Below are positions 12,743-25,379 of a stretch of 64,000 nucleotides of DNA, in pieces; within the stretch, counting starts at the first letter, position 1; each line of letters begins with the position of its first letter. Made by a program: the position numbers and the translations under genes. The notes beneath the pieces were generated by a model. It was not told where the DNA came from and ran no database searches. It saw only the letters and a list, made by a program, of their open reading frames with translations. The stretch is taken from contig OZ022245.1 of assembly GCA_963978895.1 (NCBI GenBank), forward strand, positions 5,483,307 through 5,547,306. The letters run 5' to 3'. Origin of the DNA: Erpobdella octoculata (lineage: Eukaryota > Annelida > Clitellata > Hirudinida > Erpobdellidae).

Positions 12743-15700
12743 TTATTTCATCTTTGAATAAATAAGCATATAAGCCTGACTTGCTTGGACTTCATACCAG
12801 GTTGCAAAACGTATCTCTTTCCCGTACCTGTACCATGTCATTCCCCTAGAACCTAATGTACGTGGGTCGGCCACGTAAGCAATGTAATGTCCGTCATTTA
12901 TACTTTCGCCTTCGTGAACGATGACACCAGACAGCTCGTATGCACTTTCATAATCTGATTCGTCAGTAATTTTCTGGAATCTTGACATGTCCAAATATCT
13001 CTCAAAATTTACATGATGGTCAAGCTTGATTGCTTCATTGTTGTCCCAGGCGTAACGTTTCAAATGAAGGACCAGTACTTTCGGAAGAGTCAGCACTGTA
13101 GAACTTCGACCGGCCCTTGTCGTCTGCCGACAGCTGGTGAGGAAAAAAATCGGAATTAATTTATTGCCTGTGTAACTTTCATTGTTTACAATAATAAATG
13201 AAAAATAATATAAGGCTTACTTTTCGCATTGGTACCATTCGCAGTCATCTTCAAATTCAACTTCTGTGAAGAGATCGTAAAGAGACGCACTTAAATGCTG
13301 ATGAACATCCAAAGTGATGGAGAAATAAGGTTCGTAGTGTGCCGATATATTGCCGCACTTGTAACATCCAACTAGGTTGAGTAAAGCAAAAAAAAACAAT
13401 TATTTAAATTGCTTCTATAATAAATATTTAATGCTTTAAAAATAAAGGTGAGCTATATAATAATATAGCATTTGTGACAAAATTAATTAATAGTTATAAT
13501 AAAATAGTAATGTATTATAACAATATTATAAAAAAAAGTATACGACAACAGGATTTAATTGAATAAGTTAATGAATGCCGTTTGGCTTTAAAGGCTTCAA
13601 CTACATGTAAACCAAAATTTACCTTCGTTTTTTATTAGGCCTCCAAAAATTTGAGCTATTGCAGTCGTCATAACGTCATATTCACTCGCACTGAAAGATT
13701 TGTAAGAACAATTTAAAATGATTTAAAATTAAATTTAAAAAAAAAATTATTCTCGTAAGTAAACTCACTCCTGCTGTGAAGTATAGATTTCTTGAAGTCT
13801 TCCAACAAAAGAAAGGAAAAAGCCGTGAGCATCGTCTTTCTCACCTGGTTTTGCAAAGCTGTTCATTTCTGAAAATGTAATTTTGCAATTAAAACATTCT
13901 TACGGATACATTGCAAAAAGATCTGTTAGTTGATGAAGCAGTATTACTGCATTTTGTTAATCACCAACATGCATATTCATATGTATGTATGTTCGAATGT
14001 GATAAAGTGGCGTTGCAGAACAACGGCAATATGTCAATATTTAAAAATTATATAATTTTTCATGAGCCATCTTTAGTGCAACCAATTGTGATAATAATGG
14101 TGAATTTGTATGAAAAAATGTTTTTTTTGTAGAAGTCTAAATTAACAAATTACATTTTTCTTGAATTTTAAAGAACTAATACAAATAACTCACCTTTTAA
14201 ATTTGCTTTTTCCAAAATTGTGTTAAAATCCAATAAATGTTTTGCTGCTGTTATATAGGTTATGGTCGCTACCTCATGCAGCAATGTTTTTGTAAATTTG
14301 TTATCATGCAGAGATTGCATCAGAAAGCTGGTCCAAGACGTTAAGTTATTGAGACACTGTAAGACACTTGAAATGTATGACATATTTTGAGTATCCACCA
14401 TTCTGCTCATTCTGTCGAGCTGATAACGCTTGTTGAGTTTGATAACTTCGTAGGATTTTAATTCTTTGACTGGAACAGAAATGTCAGCTGTAAAATAATA
14501 GTAATTGAAAGTAATTAAGCTGATGTAATAAAAAAAATTCTAAGAAAATACGATCATGTCCCGTTGTCTCATCCCCAAGAATGTGAGCAAAATAACAAAA
14601 CACGATAGCACAACGAAATGTTTATAACAATTTAAAAAAAAAAGGAAAAGTTACTTGAGCGAAGTTTGTGTCCAATATCAAATCGTGTATTCCACATTAT
14701 TTGATTGTTGGTCAGTGATTGATCTTCAACAGTTTTTCCTTCGTCTCTCGTGTAGAACAACAAGTAAGCTTGATGTTTTTTAACCTTTGACCAAGTTATC
14801 GTTTCAACCTCATGGTCGTTCATAGCCTGCCATCTGTTAAAAAAATGGCCATTTTTCTGGAGTTGTTTGGCAATGAAAGAATAATAGTGACCGCTGTTAA
14901 GATGCATGCCCTGATGTACAACGACACCGCACAGGCGATAATCACAATTTGTTTCTGTTGACGTTGAACTTAAGTAAGACTTCATGTTTAAGGTCTGCTC
15001 GATTTCTACATGATTTTTGATTTTGTCCGGAAGATTCTCTGAGTAAGAATAACGTTTGAGGTGAACGATCAAAATCTGAGGCAAAGTTTGAAATGATGAT
15101 CTTTTGGTAGCCTGTCGTTTTTCTTTGCAGCTGTTTTGAAAATAAATTAATTTTTGTAAAAAGAAATATGAAAAAGAAGTTAAAATTAAAAGTGGACATT
15201 ACTTTTCACAAGAAAACCACTTTTCATCGTCCATATTATCGGCTTCCATAAAAGTTTCAAAGGCATTTTCGATGTTGTCGGCATTTTCTATATCCAGGCT
15301 CAAGCAGAAGTAAGGTTCATAAATGTTTCTTGGTTTTCCACATTCACCACAAAAAGCTGCATAAATTTTACCCAGTTTAAAAAAAGTATCAATCAACTTG
15401 AAGTTCTAAACTGCTACTAATTCATTAGAAGTCAAAAACTGAAATTAAATATTTACTTTGGTATCTGATGAATCCACCAAAAATTTGTCCAACGGCTGTG
15501 GTCATAGCGGTAAACGGGTCCAAACTGTGAATGAAACAATGATTAAATAGAAATCCATGTTTAATTATGTCTAATACAGAAATAACTAGCTTAAAATTCG
15601 TATTTTAAGGCTGAAAACTTACTTTTCCTTTCCTTGAGTTAGATTTTCTTGCATTTTACTTATGAGATTTACAAGAAACTCGTGCGCATCTTCTTGACGA

Positions 15701-18069
15701 AAAGGACTGAATTGGACTCCAATCTCTAAAAAAAATCAAGTTGAAAATTTTTAATTTAAGTTATTTCAGTTGTTAGTTACTTATAAAAAAAAAACGTATT
15801 AAAAAGTAAAGCTGTTTACTTTTTAAATTAAATAAAAGTTCTCTAGGCTCTACTGGAAATGGATCGGAAAAGGATTTATCGGCCAATCTTTGCAGAATAC
15901 ATATAACACATTCTTTAAGTTCATCTTTACAACTCTCAAAATGATTGTCTAATATGTAGTTCTGCCAGGTCGGAATGTGTTGAAGACATTGAACCACACT
16001 ATTTACGTAGCAAGTCGTATAGCGGTTTACTAAACCACACGAATGTTTTTCAAAAATTTTCTGAGTCACAATAGGACCACTGTAAATTTTTTCTTTCGGC
16101 TCCGGAAACGGGTTACCCTCATCTGTAAATTAATTTTTTTTAATTTAAATAAATATTTGTTTATAATTTTCTTAATAAGATTTAACAATTAATTTATATT
16201 TTTCAGCATATACAAATACATATACAAATAGATACGTGATAAATAATGGATGTTACCAAATTTAACGTTTACCTAATTCAACATGATTAAGTTTGCTTTT
16301 GTCTGAGTTTTCAAGAGTTTCATCACCATCTAATAGACAGCTCTCTATTGGTACCTTAAAAACAACGAACCCAAAACTTTATTAATTAGGTAACTTTTTA
16401 ATAAAAGCCACAATATTTTGAATGTAATTAAAATTCTTACACTCCTCATTAAGGTGTTGGCACTTACTTTTTTTTGCTCCAAACAATTTTCATCTTTGTC
16501 TGAAAAATGAGTTTAAATAATTATTAATTTTCTATTTATAAATTTTATAATTTTTCTTTAATTCTTGTCATGCGAATATATTTGAAACAATAGCCTACTA
16601 TTTTTAGAGTGCATTAAAACAATTTTAATTTGTTTTTTACCTAGAGAGAAAAAGACAGATAGAAAAAAAAAGACAACAGGAGGAAAACCTCTAAAGAACC
16701 CAGGCAACGCCGGACACTCCAGCTATATAGTTCATATATGATTTATAAGCATATACATGTACGTTGTAAGTAAATTAAGTTAACAAATTTAATTTTTACC
16801 TAATTCAACATGATTTAGTTTGCATTTTTCTGAGTTTTCAAGAGTTTCTTCATTATCTAATAGGCAGCTCTCCATTGTTACCTAAAAAACAATAAACCCC
16901 AAAACTTAATTATTAAGAAACGTTTTAATAAAAGCAATGATAATTTAAGTGTAATTTAAATTCGTACAGTCTTCATTAAAGTATTGTCATTTTTTTCTTT
17001 CTCCTCCAAACAGTTTCCGCCATTTTCTGAAAAATTGGTATACAAATAATTAGTAAATTGAATAGTTAGTAAATTTCTACATTTTTCTGAGTTTCATTTT
17101 ATAACATGATTGTCCTGTGAATTTATTTGAAACAATAGCTTACTATTTTTAAGTGTATTCAACCTAATTTTGATTTGATTTTCTAACTAGAGAGAAAAAA
17201 ACGAAAAAAAAAGCAAAACGAGAAAAAAGCGAGAGATAGATAGAATAAAAAAAAATCAACACGAGAAAAACCTATGAAAAAACTCGGGAAACACCGGGTA
17301 ACATAAGCGTAAAAAAAATTTATGCGGTGAGGGACAAGGCTGGCGTCTGCCCAAAAAATAGAAATCCAAATAAAAAACCTTTTTTTTATATTTTCCCACA
17401 AAAAACTGGGGAGCGGAGACTAGTCTGAGGTACTTTCCCCAAAAATTTTCGAAAACTTATTCATGTTTTATCCGCTTGCCCAGAAAATTACTGACCCTTC
17501 CCACCGTCTCCTACGTCTATGCCTGGTATTATTGCTAGTTAATATTTTTTCAGCATATACAAGTACGTTGTAAGTAAATAATGTTAAAAAATTTAATTTT
17601 TACCTAATTCAACTTGATTTAGTATGTTTTTTTCTGAGTTTTCCAGAGTTTCTTCATTATCTAATGGACAGTTCTCCATTGTTACCTAAAAAAAACAACC
17701 CCAATAATTTCATTAATTATGAAACATTTTAATAAAAACAGTAATAGTCTGAGTGTAATTAAAATTCTTACACTCATCATTGAAGTATTGTCGTTTTTTT
17801 CCTTTTTCTCCAAAATGGTTTTGTCTTTGTCTGAAAAATGAAGTTGATAATAGATTTATTGAATTATTATTTTTTTTCTATAAATTGTAAAGGCTATTTT
17901 ATAATAAGATTGTCATGCAAATATATTTAAAACAGAAATAACTGAGTATTATGAAAAGTATTCCAATTATTTGTAACTTGTGTTTCAATTTACCTTCGAG
18001 TTCTTGACATGACACGTCTTTATTTGTACTTTGAAAACTATCTTCGTCATCGAAAAAATATTTGGTCAT
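12743..18069 (-). CDS. USP gene A: tandem double USP-domain deubiquitinase
   Basis: Seventeen exons give one uninterrupted 868-residue frame: 18069-17994, 17830-17772, 17685-17604, 17026-16968, 16881-16800, 16499-16441, 16354-16273, 16122-15820, 15725-15623, 15524-15457, 15356-15203, 15130-14655, 14487-14194, 13868-13769, 13690-13623, 13371-13221 and 13133-12743. Residues 1-166 are acidic and carry three copies of a duplicated exon pair. Domain 1 (about 195-515) has Cys box GLVNRYTTCYVNS, RQEDAHEF, zinc-ribbon CGEC and CENC, and His box SGHYYSF with Asn in WQAMND, so the triad is complete. Domain 2 (about 555-865) has DTQNMSYISS (catalytic Cys replaced by Ser), EKDDAHGF, CYKC/CENC, DGHYIAY and WYRYG (Asp/Asn lost). 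The family resembles USP36/42/17, which remove ubiquitin from substrates; domain 2 may still bind ubiquitin (inference). The join between domains is a phase-1 splice. Confidence 0.85.
16273..17830 (-). repeat. Triplicated exon pair in the N-terminus of USP gene A
   Basis: A 59-nt exon and an 82-nt exon alternate three times (17830-17772/17685-17604; 17026-16968/16881-16800; 16499-16441/16354-16273). Lengths and phases are identical each time. The encoded blocks are near copies (one end reads ENSEKCKLNHVELG, another ENSDKSKLNHVELG) and the introns are also alike, so genomic segments were duplicated in tandem. Short Helitron-like tails (about 16690-16727 and 17270-17305) sit in two of the introns. 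Confidence 0.88.
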
Positions 18070-18247
18070 GGTACTATAATTTCTCATGTTAAAGTTAAAC
18101 AAAAAAACCAAACTAATCGTTTAACAGAATTATAATGAAATAAAAAGTTAAAGAAATTAATAATTTAATTGCTGTTTCATGTCAATCACATGTTCAATAA
18201 TAAAAAAACAACGATATGGTTAATTTACATAAATTGTTAAACATAAG

Positions 18248-18402
<155 letters not shown>

Positions 18403-18429
18403 TGATAGCCAGTTAGCCAGGTGGCCCAG

Positions 18430-18502
18430 TCCATATCCCTAACGATATCCCTAGCTCTAACCCTACTCCTAACCCTATCCCTACCCCTAAACCCTATCCT
18501 AG
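18430..18502. repeat. Degenerate telomere-like CCCTAA tract
   Basis: Repeated variants of CCCTAACC, CCCTACTC and CCCTAAACCCTATCC run for about 70 bases directly after the (TA)n array. They resemble the animal telomere repeat TTAGGG read on the other strand, but many units are altered, so this is at most an interstitial relic. Confidence 0.55.
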
Positions 18503-18577
18503 TAGCATAAAAATGTCAAAGAATTTTTTTTAATTTCAATAATATTTTTAAATAAAGGTACAAATTCTGAGTTTAAA

Positions 18578-20038
18578 TCTATATATATAAAAGAACTTGT
18601 CCTGACTGACTGACTGACTGACTGACTGACTGACTGACTGACTGACTGACTGACTGACTGACTGACTGACTGACTGACTGACTGACTGACTGACTGACTG
18701 ACTGACTGACTGACTGACTGACTGACTGACTGATAATCAACGCCGAGCTCAGACGCCTCATCCTAGGAACGTGAAATTTGGAACTTATACTACTTTTATT
18801 GCGTAAGCATCCACTAAGAAAGGATTTTTGAAAATTTTGCTCCTGAGGGGAAGAAACTGGAAAACAAACTTTTTTCTAAAACAATGTATTTCTCGAAAAC
18901 CAAAAATGAGGAGATTTTGAAATATGGTATATGGATTCTTCTTGAAAAATAAAAAGATACGTGTTTCACCATTTTTTGAAAATTCGGTTTCCCGGACCTC
19001 AAATGTGGGTTGGAAAATTGGGTTATTTGGTTTTTAAAGTAGCTGCTACTCAAAAACTGTAAATGCTACAGGAGTAAAAATTAGTATTTAGTTTCTACTC
19101 CAAAAATATTCGTGTTTTAGCACTTTTTGAAAATTTGGTTTCCAGGACTTCAAATGTGGGGTGAAAAATAGGGTTATTTGTTTTTTAATGTAACTGCTAC
19201 TCAAAAACTGTAAATACCACAGATGTAAAAATTAGTGTTTAGTTTCTATTCTAAAAATAAAGATATACGTGTTTTACCATTTTTTTAAAATTTGGTTTCC
19301 AGGACCTCAAACGTGGTGTGGAAAATAAGGTTATTTGGTTTTTAATGTAACTGCTACTCGAAAACTGTAGATGCTACAGGAGTAAAAATTAGTATTTGGC
19401 TTCTACTCCAGAAATAATGATATACGTATTTTACCATTTTTTGAAAATTTGGTTTCCAGGACTTCAAATATGGGGTGGAAAATAGGGTTACTTGGTTTTT
19501 AAAGTAACTGCTACTCAAAAACTGTAAATGCTGCAAAAGTAAAATTAGTATTTAGTTTCTACTCTAAAAATAATGATATACGTGTTTCACCATTAGTATT
19601 TTGAGGTTTTGTGCCGGTTAAAAGTAGATGAGTTCGGTTTATCACCGGACGGACGGGCCAAGCCGTTATTTTAGGGTCTTCATACGGCTCTGCCCAAACC
19701 TTAAATCAAGGTGGGACGGGCCGAGATTTTAAAAAAAGTATATAGACATTTTAGAGATTTTAGGGTGTTCAGACTGGCCGGGCTAAACCTGAAGTCAAGA
19801 TGGGATGGGCCGAAGTTTTTCATCAAGTATATAGAACTTCTAGGCCTGTAAAAACGGGCCGGGCCTATATTAGACGGGCCGTGCTGGCCAGGAATTTCGG
19901 TTTTTGAAACGGGCTGGGCCAAGTTGTCGACGGGCCGAGCCGAGACCTAAAAAATTGATCCGTGCAGTACTCTACTATGTATGCAAGGTTGAAATTCTCT
20001 AATTTCATGCGAGCGAAGCCGCTACGGGCACTGCTAGT
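18578..20038. mobile_element. Second Helitron-like family with (GACT)n and a 157-bp tandem array
   Basis: It starts CTATATATATAAAAGAACTTGTC, followed by about 33 copies of TGAC (18604-18732) and GATAATCAACGCCGAGCTCAG. About four direct copies of a roughly 157-bp unit follow (marker TAAATGCTAC..AGTAAAAATTAGT near 19060, 19215, 19373 and 19530), then a GGGCCGGGCC-rich part. It ends GCGAGCGAAGCCGCTACGGGCACTGCTAGT. The GCGAAGCCGC..GGGC..CTAGT end is typical of Helentron-type non-autonomous elements in invertebrates (family assignment inferred). A fragment of the same family lies at 35120-35340. Confidence 0.55.
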
Positions 20039-20394
20039 ATACAATATAATGTAAACAAATTAAATTAATAAAGATATAGTTAATCAAAGATCGCGTACCG
20101 CCGTGGTAATAGTTATAACGGTCTAACAGTGGATTTTTTATTTATTTACAAACGCTGTGATCTCGGGAGTAACGGGTTTTCAAAACGATGCTACTGAAGG
20201 CTGTAAAGTTGCCAAAGATTTTCTTGGTCTTATTTAGAATACTGCAGTGTTTATCTCTGGATCCTACAAGCGCATGCAAACCTGGACCAATTTAAACGCT
20301 GAGTCAGCAAGTGGCCAGCAGCTTTTGCGGCGTCTGCAGAAAGTCTGTCCAACAAGATGGTGCAGCAAAGATAGAGCCCTCAACAGTGTCTTCG

Positions 20395-20700
20395 ATAACG
20401 AAACTGTCTCGTTTCCCCATGCTCGTCGCTCCCTGAAACGCGGCGTCTTCGTTCTACTAGCAAGGATGACTTCGTCTCTGTCCTTTCTCGTCTCCAATTT
20501 GGAAACAGAGCTTTTTTGCCATCTCTGGCCCAACTTACTGGAACAGCTTGCCTGTACATATTCGCCAATCTAAAAACACTAACCAATTTAAAACTAGATT
20601 AAAAAGTTATTTGATTAGGAGATATTGTCGAACTGCCCGCTTTTACGAAAGACTTGTTTTTTATAAGGGCGCGTTATAAATTTTACTTTTTATTGTATTA
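20395..20700 (+). pseudogene. Non-LTR retrotransposon (LINE) ORF2 C-terminal fragment
   Basis: The end of a LINE reverse-transcriptase protein is visible. WNSLPVHIRQSKTLTNFKTR and a following KSYLI match the widespread LINE C-terminal pattern (WNSLP..IR......FK..L). It is frameshifted upstream and lies within the hAT relic. It is a 5'-truncated copy with no activity. Confidence 0.65.
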
Positions 20701-20815
20701 TATTGTATTGTACAGTGCTGACATTTCAAACACTGCTGGATCACTTCTAGATAATTGGTAGAAATTTGAGACCATCTTTACTGCCACGGTCTCTCAAAAC
20801 CAATTTGATCTGACC

Positions 20816-21696
<881 letters not shown>

Positions 21697-21978
21697 ATCT
21701 GACCACACCAAAATCAAATTATCTAGACTATTTAGCTGCGTATAATAACATTGACACGTTGCATAGTACATAGCTGTTGGCAAAAAGAGAACTGCCAACT
21801 GAAATTCAGACAACCTTTCCGAAAAAGATAATTTCAGTATAAAAATGGCAGGCAGGAGAAAAAGCAGGTGATGAAGCCAGAACCATTGCTCTTGCCTCTC
21901 CTAGCAAATTGTATAAAATCAGCGAATTCAATGTTATTATGGATACCGCAATTCAGCAACTTACCACAAGGTTCAGAT

Positions 21979-24117
21979 TAGAGGTGTGCACGGTAGTGGG
22001 GACAGCGGGAATACCGCGGATTTTGCGGTATTACCGCGGAAATGGGGACGAATAAGGTGGGGATACCGCGGTAATGGGGATGAAGTTGCGGGGTTACCGC
22101 GGGGATGGAAACAAACGTTGCGGGACTACCGCGGGGATGGGGACGAGTTTTTTCGGTATCACCGCAAAAATAGAATAAGTTTTTTATAAAACAAAATTGT
22201 TTGTTAAATTTCCGAAGTTCTAGTTCGAATTTTTATTTAAATATGGAAAAGGCTGAAATTCAAAAATTAGCTGCAACAGTCAGTACTTTGTTCTTGCGCT
22301 TTTACATTTCACTCTCTATAACCCCGGTGAAAAGCAATGCGAGAAACTGCAATTAAAGGTTTGATTATTTTGCTTTCACATTATTAGGTTTTACATATAA
22401 TTGAATTTTTTTTTAATTTTGTTAGAGATCTATTAAAGCTCGTTCACGATGTAACACTACATTCTGAGCCCCACAGGATGACTTCATAGAACATCAACTA
22501 GTCAAAAATGAAAACTTGAAGACAACTTTTATGCAAACATGTACTCTACAAACTCAAAAAGCTCAGTTTCGAATGAGGTTTTGTTATTAAACTGTTTTTA
22601 TATTAAAAGCATGAAAAGTTTCTTAGACCTCAGTAATAACTTATAATTTAGCTTGTTTATTGTTATTAATTAATTAATTAATTATGCTTATATGAGCAAC
22701 TAGTTTCACAATGTTAAAAATTATTTTTATAATGTTGCTGAATATTTGGCATTCAACGATGAAGGTACACAAGGCGATTTGCTGAGTTTTTTTGGAAAAG
22801 AAATAGCCAAAACTGTCTTAAGTGGCAAGGATTATTTTTAGTGTGCCAGCAGCAAGCACCTCTTCTGATAAAGCATTCTCTATGGGTGGGTTAACAATTA
22901 GTGATCGAAGAACTCAGCTAGGTGGAAAAACATTGATAGAATTTTATTTAGTCATGGATTTAAATAAATAAATTGTATTGAATCATATTACGGTGTTATT
23001 GCAATTAGACCTCATAGCTGCCGCCGGCTGCCGCCGTCGCCGAACTTTTTACAGCCGCCGTAAATCAGCCGAAAAAAAATTACGGTTAGCCGGCGGCCAG
23101 CCGAAAACGGTACGCCGAAAATCCGCTATAAGATTTCCGAACGCCAGCTTAACTTAGACCTTTTTTTACGTTTGACTCATTATAAAACTAATTTTCAATG
23201 TAAAAGTGCAAAATCAACTATTATGTATACATTGGTGTGCAATGTTTAATTTCCTGAATTTCTTTCTGAAATCAATTACGTTGTCTAATTTTCATTATAT
23301 TATCTTTGCTTTACTTATTATCGCTACTAACAGACGCTTTAAAATAGGAATAAATTTAAGTATCACAATTCTTTTCTCATGTTAATAGTTAATAATTAGA
23401 TATTATAGATAATTAACATGTGGATTAGTTATGAACAGCCGCAGTCCAACCTTAAGTGCTGATAAATTAAATCAGATTGTTTTTATACATGACAATTTTA
23501 AATTTGCAATGTAAAAATTTTTTTTCATATTAGTTTTTATGTAATTTTGTTTATCATATGACATTTTTGATGATTTAATTAACTTTTATGACAATTGCTA
23601 TTAATTTGATAATTTATATATTGGTAATAAATTTTGAACTTTATTAACTTTAGTATTTAATTTTATATTAAATTTTAGCCTAATTTAAAATAATTATCAG
23701 CCACAAATTTGAATCATGAGCCGGATAATTTAAAATTCAAGCCGAATAATAATTTTACGCGTAAATTCGGCTAATCCGGATATCAGCCGAAATATTTGTT
23801 CAGCCAGCCACAAACATAAAAAAATTCGGCTAGGAGGTCTAATTGCAATTCTACATATCAACACGTAAGTTATAGTTGCATTGAAATGATGTACGGAAAA
23901 ATAATGACTAGTACAGAATTGATTAAAAATGGGGATAAACAGCGCGGGGATGGATGGGGATGGGGATGAAAAATTGGAAGACTGCGGGGATGGTTGGGGA
24001 TGGGGATGGAACACTGCGGGGATGGTTGGGGATGGGGATGATGCTGGTGGGGATGGGGATGACACTTGCGGGGATGGTTGGGGATGGGGATGAAAAGTCG
24101 TCCCGCGCACACCTCTA
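21979..24117 (+). mobile_element. hAT transposon copy with GGGGATGG minisatellites
   Basis: Inverted ends TAGAGGTGTGC, with exact 8-bp target duplication GTTCAGAT (21971-21978 and 24118-24125). A decayed transposase C-terminus lies at about 22840-22970 (PAASTSSDKAFSMGGLTISD, the hAT dimerisation motif). The sub-terminal parts are built of short repeats around TACCGCGGGGATGG at the left and GGGGATGGTTGGGGATGGGG at the right, possible transposase binding arrays (inference). A further element is nested at 23006-23841. Confidence 0.85.
23006..23841. mobile_element. hAT MITE nested inside the hAT copy
   Basis: Ends TAGACCTC at the left and GAGGTCTA at the right, flanked by exact 8-bp repeats ATTGCAAT (22998-23005 and 23842-23849). 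Near both ends there are many short GCCGCCG or CAGCCGAAT motifs in inverted orientation. No transposase is present. Confidence 0.85.
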
Positions 24118-24332
24118 GTTCAGATCAAACCCACTGCTAAAGGAGATGGTATGGCTTTCACCATGTTGGTTCAAAAAAATCAAAGAACTTGAAACATTTT
24201 CGGAAGAGATACTCGGATATCTTGCTGAGTTTGCAATCCATTTTGTTGACTACAACGTCCCTCTAGTACCACGGTAAATTATTGCAGATGTGCTGTTCCG
24301 ATTAGTTTTGACATAACCTGAGGAAGATGACA

Positions 24333-25379
24333 AGATTTAGCAATAGATTTCTTAGAAGCATTTCCGTCAGGCCACAACATCTTAGTAGTTGTAGATTACT
24401 ATAGCAGATATTTTAAAATAGACATAATGAAATATATTTCTTCTGAAAATACAGTTCAAAGTCTGAAAAAAATCTTTGCAAAACATGGACTCCTTTACAG
24501 CATAACCTCTGATAAAGGACCTCAATTTAAAGCAGATATCTTTCAGCAATTTTGTATTGAAAATGATATTCATCGTTGATTTGTTACTCCGTTATGGCCA
24601 CAAGCTAATGGATTAGTTGAAATTCAAAACAAGGCTCTGACAAAAAGAATTCAAGTTGCTCAAGAGGAAGGGAAGAATTGGCGAGATGAGTTGTTGGTTT
24701 ATTTATTTGCATACAGAACAACACCTCATTCTACGACCGGTGTTTCTCCAGCTGAAGCTTTGTTTGGTAGAAAATTAAAGACAAAGTTTAAAGAACTTCG
24801 ATTTAGGGCAATATTAGATGAACAAATTAGAGATAAAGATCAATTACAGATGACAAAAGGAAAAGATTATGCTGATTCAAGAAGAAGGGCAAAAGAATCT
24901 GAGATAGCTGTTGGTGATGAGGTTTTGGTGCAAAGAACTAGAGATAACAAGTTCCAGACGCCATTGATTTCAACTCCTTTCAAAGTTTTGAAAAACATAA
25001 ATGGAAGTTATGAGATACAGAGTCCAGAAGGTGTGAGGTATGGTAGGAATGTGACGTCTCTCAGGAAGTTCCGGAGACCTGACCTTGGGGTTGAAAGTAA
25101 AGAACAGGATTCAGCTGATGACCATACCTCCAAGCCAGAAGAACAGCAAGATCACGAGGTGGGCAACGAAATTGAACAGGGGCTACCACTTGAGCCAGAA
25201 GAAAAAGAGTTGCGACCCGCAATGAACAAAACAGTGCCTGAACGCTTGAAGGATTATATATTGACTTGAAAATGGGAGGGATTGTAGAGTATAGGGACAT
25301 TTCTATTATGTTAATTAGGTTGTAGGTTGTTGGAGGTCGGACATATTGGATTTTGTGGAATAAAGTTTATTGATTTTGT
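24333..25379 (+). pseudogene. Ty3/gypsy-type retrotransposon 3' end: integrase relic plus partial LTR
   Basis: An integrase core with the DDE residues (D in LAIDFLEAF, D in SDKGPQF, E in ANGLVEIQN) and conserved PLWPQANG and AYRTTPHSTTG.SP.E.LFGR. A TGA at 24577-24579 interrupts it. The post-integrase region continues to 25269. A purine tract (AAAATGGGAGGGAT) follows, then a start resembling an LTR (TGTAGAG at 25283) with AATAAA near 25359. The rest of pol and gag and the 5' LTR are absent. It abuts the stop codon of USP gene B on the opposite strand and could supply its poly(A) signal (AATAAA on the minus strand at 25366-25371). Confidence 0.8.
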
